Positions 5,713-10,910 of a stretch of DNA of 10,910 bases are shown here, one piece after another. The notes under the pieces were generated by a model. The model had not been told where the DNA came from and did no database searches. It worked only from the letters and a program-made list of their open reading frames with translations. The stretch spans positions 1-10,910 of the forward strand of contig JANBTH010000816.1 of the NCBI GenBank assembly GCA_027578815.1, read 5' to 3'. Position 1 is the first letter of the stretch. Each line of letters opens with the position of its first letter. The DNA is from Coemansia sp. RSA 1804 (Eukaryota > Kickxellomycota > Kickxellomycetes > Kickxellales > Kickxellaceae). Made by a program: the position numbers and the translations under genes.

Positions 5713-7971
5713 TCAGTAAAAGTGAGGAAACACCACCGCTCTTGATGGACCCAAGAACGGACGCCTAACGAATATAGGAGCAACATTCAAAGCACACATC
5801 AGGCGCGAGATGCTTATGCCGTCGTTCTGGGCAACGTACATTCTTGAAGTAAAAGTATCATCATTTCGCGGCTGTCTTGGATGCTCAGATATGTTTGTGG
5901 CAATAGAGCTGGCTCGCGAACGGCTAGTCTCAATATTATGGATCATCTCGTCCACATCCATGTCCGGTAGATTAGATAGAGCCCAGGATCTGCGATGGTT
6001 GGCAGAGATGGTGGCAGTGCTCTCAAAACTGCTGGGCTTAAAATCACTGGTTACAGGGGTCGATGTAACATCGTCAAACAATGTCTGGATGTTGGCCTCG
6101 TCCTTCTCGTCAACGCCTGATGTTGCAAAAGCCGGAACGTAGACGGCTCCAAGGCTAGCAATAATGTCTGGTATATCCAAATGACATTGCACAGATTCGC
6201 TGTTGCTATATGGTGCAGCCGATACAACAGCGTCTGGACTACCAAGATTGTGAATGAGACAGGAAACATCAAGAGTCTTTGAATCCGACTTTGATTCGGA
6301 CGATGGGGCCGTTGCCAAAGTTTCTGGAACGATCGCAGCACCAAGCTCGGTGATAAGGCCAGAAATATCCAATAATGTCTGGAAGTTACTTTTGGATGTG
6401 TTTGTTGATGCCACGTTCTCTGGTCGACCTAGCTGACATATCAGAAAAGCAACATCAAAGGGCGATGGCTGCATATCAAAGCAAAGAGAAGGCAGAAAGA
6501 ATTCTGGGACTATGACGGCACCAAGCCCAGATACAAGTCCAGATACGTCAAGTGCTGCTGATGGCGATACGTGTTCAACATCGACTGCAAATTCGGGGGA
6601 TATAACGGCTCCAAGCCCATCTATGATTGCCCAAATGTCCATCTGCTTTGGCAATTCGATAGATTGTAGAGCAGACTGTGCAGGCAATGAACCGTTGTTC
6701 AGCGTATTGTCCTCTTCCAGCTTATTGTCTGAACCAAACTTGCGCACCGTTGGGTAGTTTGTCTCGAGCTGTTCAATTAGCTCGTCAATCTCATTTAGAG
6801 AAAACTCGTCAGGATCTGATGAGAATGGACGACCGGCCAGCGGCATCCTTGAACAGAACGACTCTCTGTTTCCTGGCACTTCTTTAGCCGGATCAAATAT
6901 AAATGTCTCAGCAACGCCAAGTTCTGCCAAAAGCTCATCGATATCGCGCACAGCAAAAGGAGACCGAGATTGCGTGACCTGGCTGTCAATACATGGGTTC
7001 ATCAAGTGAGATAAACGATGGTCGCATGTCTCCAGAACCTCCAGAGCTAGAGCAGACGATGGTCTTTCCACACACTTTTCTTGCAAGTTGGCCGATCTTT
7101 GACCAAATGAATGATCAGTGGAAAACATTATGTCTACAATAGAGCCTGATGTAGAGACATATTCGGAATCATGATCTGTATCCATGTTTTTCGCCTTTGG
7201 GTCTGCGCTTTCGGCTAAAACACTTTCGCTTGCTTGATGTTCAATTGCGTCATCGGTTACGCTCATACTGTCCTTTTCGTCAAGCATACGAATGTCTACC
7301 AGATCAATGACAGACTCGTGGCTTTCCGAATGCTTAAGAGGAACCAGGATTGTGTCGGTATTGATTCCAGCATCACCAATCAACGGATTATTGAACATGG
7401 CCTCCTCATACCCAGCCGACTGACACTGTGGCATGGTTGCTGGTTGGGGATAGGACGACAATACAAGAGACGGCTGTTTACCTAACGAACCAACGCTGCT
7501 TGCCGCATTGCTATGTGACGATGAAAGCGACGAGGTGGATGGCGAGCGTCCTGGGGACGGAGGCAAAAGATTGCCAACAATCAATTCGTTATACCCAAAG
7601 TCAAGAGACTCGAGTCCTAGACTTTTGCTTGAGAACGAGTCTGGAGACCTTTGCGACAGCCTAGAGTCTGCGCTTGTTGGCGTGATGACTGTCGGCAATG
7701 AAGGGAGCTTCTCAGTTGGCATAATTGGTGTTTTGTGTTGACCTTGCTCGCTTCCCAGCTTTGTGTTATCGTGTGTTTGTTGCTGAAATGGGAAATCAAC
7801 AACGCTATTTGTCAAAGAAATCCTGTCATGTTCTTCGCTAGAGTAGCAGATAGGCTGGATCATGCTAGCGCCATATCTCGGCATGCTCATACTGTTGTCG
7901 TTGTTGTTATTGTCATTTCTGGCGTTATCGTCATACCAGCTGTACTGGGTGGATGAAGCGTCATTGCAAGG
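5713..7971 (-). CDS. Disordered protein with ten LD-like amphipathic motifs (main exon)
   Basis: This exon encodes about 752 residues from the acceptor CAG at 7974-7972 to the stop. The frame is open to 7983 but has no ATG there. The first ATG in the exon is at 7890, so the true start is either there or in an upstream exon. The N-terminal half is Ser/Asn/Pro-rich and disordered, with an Asn-Asp run and a Ser-Pro-rich patch. The C-terminal half carries ten copies of [DE]-[IV]-x-x-[ILM]-hydrophobic-x-x-[LI]-[GEN]. Copies 1, 2 and 9 (DIDELLAELG, EIDELIEQLE, DVDEMIHNIE) closely fit the LDxLLxxL pattern of paxillin LD motifs, which are short helices that dock onto helical bundles. Six central copies recur every 29-33 residues, several followed by AVIVPE. 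I see no catalytic domain, LIM zinc fingers or membrane segment. An adaptor or scaffold role is an inference. I do not recognise the family. The protein may begin in the exon at 8971-9480. Confidence 0.75.
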   Translation of the reverse strand, partial: PCNDASSTQYSWYDDNARNDNNNNDNSMSMPRYGASMIQPICYSSEEHDRISLTNSVVDFPFQQQTHDNTKLGSEQGQHKTPIMPTEKLPSLPTVITPTSADSRLSQRSPDSFSSKSLGLESLDFGYNELIVGNLLPPSPGRSPSTSSLSSSHSNAASSVGSLGKQPSLVLSSYPQPATMPQCQSAGYEEAMFNNPLIGDAGINTDTILVPLKHSESHESVIDLVDIRMLDEKDSMSVTDDAIEHQASESVLAESADPKAKNMDTDHDSEYVSTSGSIVDIMFSTDHSFGQRSANLQEKCVERPSSALALEVLETCDHRLSHLMNPCIDSQVTQSRSPFAVRDIDELLAELGVAETFIFDPAKEVPGNRESFCSRMPLAGRPFSSDPDEFSLNEIDELIEQLETNYPTVRKFGSDNKLEEDNTLNNGSLPAQSALQSIELPKQMDIWAIIDGLGAVISPEFAVDVEHVSPSAALDVSGLVSGLGAVIVPEFFLPSLCFDMQPSPFDVAFLICQLGRPENVASTNTSKSNFQTLLDISGLITELGAAIVPETLATAPSSESKSDSKTLDVSCLIHNLGSPDAVVSAAPYSNSESVQCHLDIPDIIASLGAVYVPAFATSGVDEKDEANIQTLFDDVTSTPVTSDFKPSSFESTATISANHRRSWALSNLPDMDVDEMIHNIETSRSRASSIATNISEHPRQPRNDDTFTSRMYVAQNDGISISRLMCALNVAPIFVRRPFLGPSRAVVFPHFY
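5785..6945 (-). repeat. Array of ten degenerate LD-like motif copies
   Basis: Counting residues from position 7983 as 1, copies start at 347, 398, 449, 479, 510, 539, 572, 603, 676 and 724. Gaps are 51, 51, 30, 31, 29, 33, 31, 73 and 48 residues. The central six lie at about 6124-6639. The DNA keeps traces of the duplication. GCACCAAGC (+ strand) occurs at 6338 and 6518, and near copies GCTCCAAGC at 6608 and GCTCCAAGG at 6146. The step from 6518 to 6608 is exactly 90 bp, and from 6338 to 6518 exactly 180 bp. The last copy (SISRLMCALN) is the weakest. Confidence 0.8.
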
Positions 7972-8071
7972 CTGTATGCACACAAAGCGGAAACAAGCAA
8001 ATATAAAAAATACACGTCAGTTATTTAGTCTGGCTAGAGAAATGAAAAGATATTTAAAAAGGCACACTCAC
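7972..8071 (-). other. Intron in the repeat-protein gene
   Basis: On the minus strand the donor GTGAGT is at 8071-8066. The acceptor is GCATACAG ending at 7972, preceded by a T-rich tract, with CTGAC (in AACTGACG) as the branch-point candidate. At 100 nt it is of usual fungal length. A nearer CTCTAG could act as a second acceptor, but the sequence after it meets stop codons. Joining is in phase 0 with the main exon. Confidence 0.6.
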
Positions 8072-8140
8072 TATGAGAATGCATCTGGGAGGTGACATTG
8101 TTGATGTAATAGCAGGGACGGAAAAGGACAACAAAAGCAG
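8072..8140 (-). other. Small upstream exon: short first coding exon or cassette exon
   Basis: Two readings are possible. As a first coding exon, an ATG at 8098-8096 (A at -3) gives MSPPRCILI and then the donor at 8071, joining the main exon in phase 0. As an internal exon, the acceptor TTTCTAG ending at 8141 gives 23 codons with no stop, also phase 0 on both sides, so it could be included or skipped without shifting the frame. The TAG of the acceptor is itself the in-frame stop that blocks reading from further upstream in unspliced RNA. The hydrophobic start of the 23-codon version (LLLLSFSV) is unusual for this otherwise disordered protein. Confidence 0.35.
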
Positions 8141-8970
8141 CTAGAAACCACATTGTATTGATTGATATCCAATTTCGGAATATAAAAGTGGACAACGATG
8201 GAATTTATTCCTTTCATTCCCTGCTTCTTTTCTGTTTAGTTAACAATTGAAGAGTCAACCAAAAAAGAAGAGGGGGTACAATAACAATAACATCATATTG
8301 GACATTCTGGGGTTTTTGGTACAAAACATCCAAAACATTAGAGGAGAGAGAAAATGGCAGAGGCTTGGTTGCCAATTTTCTTGGAAAAACAAAACAATAT
8401 TGCATTATTACGAGGGTGAATGAAAGCAAAAAAACGGTGCAGCAAAACATATTTGCTTGTTTGTCTGGTTGTTTTAAGAAATTAAGCAAATGAGAGGGTG
8501 AATGAAGAAGTAAATGAGTTGTACATTTTGCTATGCAAAAAGGGAAAATATATGGCATGTGAGATTGGACCGAACAGTGCAGTATTCGAATTGTAAAGCA
8601 AATGCGTCCAAAAGAGTATTGCTTGCGTATTGCAAATGTAAAAGAGTTTGCCACTGTCTGTTGGGCTTTTTTCCAGACAGGGTTGCATGAATAGAAAAAA
8701 CAGAACATGAGCAATAAATGCACGCAACTCTTTTCAGTCAATTAACCTTGTTCAACAAACAAAAAAGGAGCAGGTAAAGCGAGAGAGGATTTAAGCTGAG
8801 AAAATAGACAAAATTTCACTAGAATACAATAAAAGAATAATGTTTTAGAGAACATTTATAGAACATCTTTTTCTTTGCATTGTATTCTACCTATTTTGGC
8901 TGTCCCAAGAGATAATACCTCCTCACGGAATGATTATAATGTTGTATGAGTAGATTTCAGAGATACTTAC
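8141..8970 (-). other. Long intron or internal promoter and leader region
   Basis: No coding region is supported here. The 175-codon minus-strand frame at 8214-8741 lacks an ATG at its start and reads like translated T-rich DNA. If the block at 8971-9480 is spliced to the repeat protein, this is intron. If they are separate genes, it holds the 3' end of one and the promoter of the other. CTATAAATG on the minus strand near 8860 is followed by a CT-rich stretch near 8790-8780, consistent with an internal promoter. Closer acceptors (TATTCTAG and TTTTCTCAG, about 150-170 nt past the donor at 8970) would put stop codons soon after the 8971-9480 block. Confidence 0.4.
8854..8860 (-). promoter_or_regulatory. 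Candidate internal TATA box (minus strand)
   Basis: TATAAAT on the minus strand, followed about 60-80 nt later by TCCTCTCTCGC, repeats the TATA-plus-CT layout seen at the AdoMetDC gene. It could drive a shorter transcript starting with the MSPPRCILI exon, but that leader would exceed 700 nt, which weakens the case. Confidence 0.25.
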
Positions 8971-9480
8971 TATATGGCTCGCTTGATTGTTTGGTGAGGT
9001 GGCGAGAGGCGCTTCCATCGTCTTAGGCAAGTGTTTATCGGCTAATGGCTGAGTCTGGCGCTGAAAGAACGTTGATTTGCGCAGCAAAAGCCTTTGTTTG
9101 GCAGTTGAAAAGATGCTGCGGACACTCTTGGTAGAGCGCGAGGATGTTGGACGGTGCTGTTGCTGGTTTACACTTGTGGCGGTTGTAGAGGAACTATGGA
9201 TAACAGGCAACATTGGAGTGGCTATGTGGCTTTGCTCGTCTGCATTCCTGGTGTAAAACAGGGTGTCCATCGAGCTGGTATTCCTCTGAATCAATCTCTG
9301 TTGGCTGTCAGAGTGGAGAATCGAGACATCTGGAGCTGGATCAGTGTTGGAACCATCGACGCCTTTTTCACTGCTTGATGATCTGAACAGCCTTTTGATG
9401 GGGTTGCGAATGGATGATTTTGAGCGACGGATAGCATTGCTTGACCCTTGTTTAGGCTTGGAGGAACTGTCGTGAAGCAT
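8971..9480 (-). CDS. Ser-rich basic disordered coding exon, possibly the N-terminus of the repeat protein
   Basis: From the ATG at 9480-9478 the frame gives exactly 170 codons to a perfect GTAAGT donor at 8970-8965 (phase 0). Unspliced, it runs 15 more codons to a stop at 8923. The frame is open to 9555 without another ATG. The protein is Ser/Thr/Gln-rich and basic, with no cysteines. Two basic amphipathic patches stand out: residues about 18-33 (RRSKSSIRNPIKRLFR) and about 117-136 (KSVRSIFSTAKQRLLLRK). Such patches often bind acidic membranes or proteins, but this is inference. No known domain is seen. Joining to 7971 (999-nt intron) or through the 8140-8072 exon keeps the frame and would give a protein of about 922 or 945 residues. 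It could instead be a separate short gene. Confidence 0.55.
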
Positions 9481-10040
9481 TGAAAAAGAATGGGCAGTCG
9501 TAAATGTAGGCAATAGTCGGGATATGGTGGCACGTTGTAGAAACAACAGGATCAATATGATAAAAATAATAGATGTTTGTGATCAGTATAGAAACCAGTA
9601 TCAAATATTAAGAGCTTTAGAAATGTTGAGCGTAAAAGGACATTAAAAAGCGGTAGAAACAAGAAAAGAGATGGTAAATACTGGAAAATATACCACGGTA
9701 TGGCGATCGTGAACAAGAAAAAAAGGCAAAACGTAAAAGTTAAAAGACGCAAATGCCAAAGGAAGAAAAGAAATAAAAGCGTAAAGTACCAAGGTTAAAT
9801 AAGAAACCACCACAGCAACAACAGGCGATGCGGCTGAATATAAGAGACATGTGAGCCGGAAGAGAGGCATCTGGGTTTTTTTGTCAGGCCATTCCCTGAG
9901 GAAGAAAGAAACACAGGTGATGTCGATGAAGTGTAATAGAATATGAATCATGGAAAAAATAATCTCCCCTCTTTTTCTCTCACTTTGCTGGTCAATTAGC
10001 CCACTTGTGCTGGAAAGCAGGGAGAGAGGGAGGGGAAATT
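9481..10040 (-). promoter_or_regulatory. Pyrimidine-rich leader and promoter region of the minus-strand gene
   Basis: The minus strand is strongly pyrimidine-rich across about 9650-9790, as expected for a fungal leader or proximal promoter. I see no TATAAA on the minus strand here. No ATG occurs on the minus strand between 9481 and 9640. The first one upstream opens the uORF at 9643. Confidence 0.4.
9617..9643 (-). promoter_or_regulatory. Candidate uORF, eight codons
   Basis: ATG at 9643-9641 opens the peptide MSFYAQHF, closed by TAA at 9619-9617, about 136 nt before the ATG at 9480. It counts as a uORF only if transcription starts upstream of 9643, which the sequence does not settle. Confidence 0.25.
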
Positions 10041-10395
10041 ACATGCGCGGTCCCTTGCCATATTTCCAGCATGCCCAAGAAAAGGATAAAGAATAAACAC
10101 AAATAAACAAAACAAGCACAACTGCATTGCAACTACTTTTAGGGCAAACTATTTGGACCTGTTGCATAAGGAGGCTCAGGAACCGCTCCAGACAATTGCG
10201 CAAAAACCACATCTCATCTGCACAGCAGCAGTGCAATGTTCCGTGCTTTTAGGCCACAGCGCGAAAAAAAGCCACCGTTTCATCCAAAAACAGAATGTTG
10301 TTTGTTTTTGTTGTTTGGTTTGCACCGAAAAGGGTACAGTAATGCGGGACGACAACCTCCCTCTTTTCTTGCCCGTAGATTTCTTTTGGTTTGGT

Positions 10396-10413
10396 TGACC
10401 TGTTACCAGGTCA
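10396..10413. repeat. Perfect 7-bp inverted repeat with 4-nt loop
   Basis: TGACCTG (10396-10402), TTAC, CAGGTCA (10407-10413). The pairing ends at the next base on each side. It is compact and GC-containing in AT-rich DNA, so it could be a dimeric transcription-factor site or an RNA hairpin. No neighbouring gene decides between these. Confidence 0.5.
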
Positions 10414-10857
10414 TCCCGAGTGATCACCGTTATGCGAAATGTATAACTGATTGGCATGTGCTCTAATGGAGCTGTCACCAAACATTTCGTTTATCAGACG
10501 ACTCAAAAATGCTGGCTGACAGCCAAAGCACTCTGTTAATCTATCTTGCTAGTCACTTCTGCCGTATCAAGGGTGGAAAGATTATTCTCGCATTATTTAG
10601 CATAAAGCGTTACTGCATAGGTAGTTGTGTTCAATGGTCCATGGGATCGTAACAACGCAAACTTAGTGCTTTTCATACATAAATCTGATATATCGAATGA
10701 CGTAGAACGAGTTTGGGCAATATGCAACACTTGATAACTAAGCGGAAATTAAATATTAAATTGCGTTGATAAAAGAATGGAAATTAGCGGGCATTTTAGA
10801 TCGTGATAATGCGGGATGAGACCACATGCCTCTTCTGCCTTTCTGAAGGGGAGGTCC

Positions 10858-10881
10858 AACATCAATATCAACATCAATATG
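10858..10881 (+). repeat. Two tandem near-identical 12-bp units
   Basis: AACATCAATATC followed directly by AACATCAATATG, differing only in the last base. The second unit creates an ATG at 10879 that stays open to the window edge (MKKRGLAFVR...). That could be the start of a further gene, but ten codons are too few to judge. Confidence 0.4.
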
Positions 10882-10910
10882 AAAAAACGAGGTCTTGCCT
10901 TTGTCCGCTC

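Larger units (their letters stand above)
10040..10910. other. Intergenic DNA, no supported gene
   Basis: Several short open frames overlap here on both strands, for example near 10153-10481, but none shows a family motif or consistent coding character, and overlap on opposite strands argues against them. The stretch holds a short perfect hairpin (10396-10413) and a 12-bp tandem duplication at the right end (10858-10881). Confidence 0.45.

Noticed and set aside
8179..8186. TATAAAAG on the + strand
   Set aside because: It is a good TATA match by sequence, but no + strand gene follows and it points away from the minus-strand coding exons.
8214..8741. A 175-codon minus-strand frame with hydrophobic, Phe/Leu/Cys-rich translation
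   Set aside because: It opens with TTG. The composition is what T-rich noncoding DNA gives when translated, and the stretch is better explained as intron or promoter of the minus-strand gene.
9963..10036. CT-rich tract and GA-rich tract facing each other (TCCCCTC at 9965, GAGGGGA at 10030)
   Set aside because: Only about 7 bp pair exactly, and both tracts are low-complexity, so the match is easily produced by chance.
10153..10481. Overlapping short open frames on both strands
   Set aside because: They overlap each other on opposite strands, and I see no motif or splice structure to favour any of them.

Overview
The window reads as nuclear DNA of a fungus. It has widely spaced eukaryotic genes without operons, GT...AG introns with short polypyrimidine tails, TATA boxes followed by CT-rich leaders, AATAAA signals, and a fungal-type S-adenosylmethionine decarboxylase (AdoMetDC). 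The phylum cannot be fixed from sequence reading alone. The combination of a GC-rich housekeeping gene, AT-rich spacers and long disordered proteins would fit an early-diverging lineage, but that is only an impression.

Layout. Positions 1-1240 contain no convincing gene, only a perfect 13-bp inverted repeat (690/837) and the AdoMetDC promoter. The AdoMetDC gene (+, start 1581) has a TATA box at 1245, a CT-rich leader, a probable leader intron (1412-1531) and a probable 52-nt intron (3170-3221) whose donor overlaps the stop codon. Next come a small AT-rich lysine-rich gene of unknown function (+, 3980-4378) and a divergent single-cysteine glutaredoxin-like protein with a C-terminal extension (+, 4954-5586). 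Convergent to these is a long minus-strand gene (5713-7971 plus exons further upstream). It encodes a disordered protein with ten copies of a short amphipathic motif resembling LD motifs. A second minus-strand coding block (8971-9480) is Ser-rich and basic. It ends at a perfect GTAAGT donor in phase 0 and can join the repeat protein in frame, so the two may be one gene of roughly 920-950 residues. Positions 9481-10910 look like promoter or intergenic DNA.

The genes share no obvious pathway. AdoMetDC feeds spermidine and spermine synthesis. The glutaredoxin-like protein suggests thiol or Fe-S chemistry, although its extension has no recognised role. The repeat protein looks like a scaffold. 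The most interesting signals are (a) the ten-copy LD-like motif array, (b) an AUG-UAG minimal uORF that is the only AUG in the AdoMetDC leader and coincides with a 3' splice site, and (c) an AdoMetDC stop codon embedded in a 5' splice site, giving two possible C-termini.
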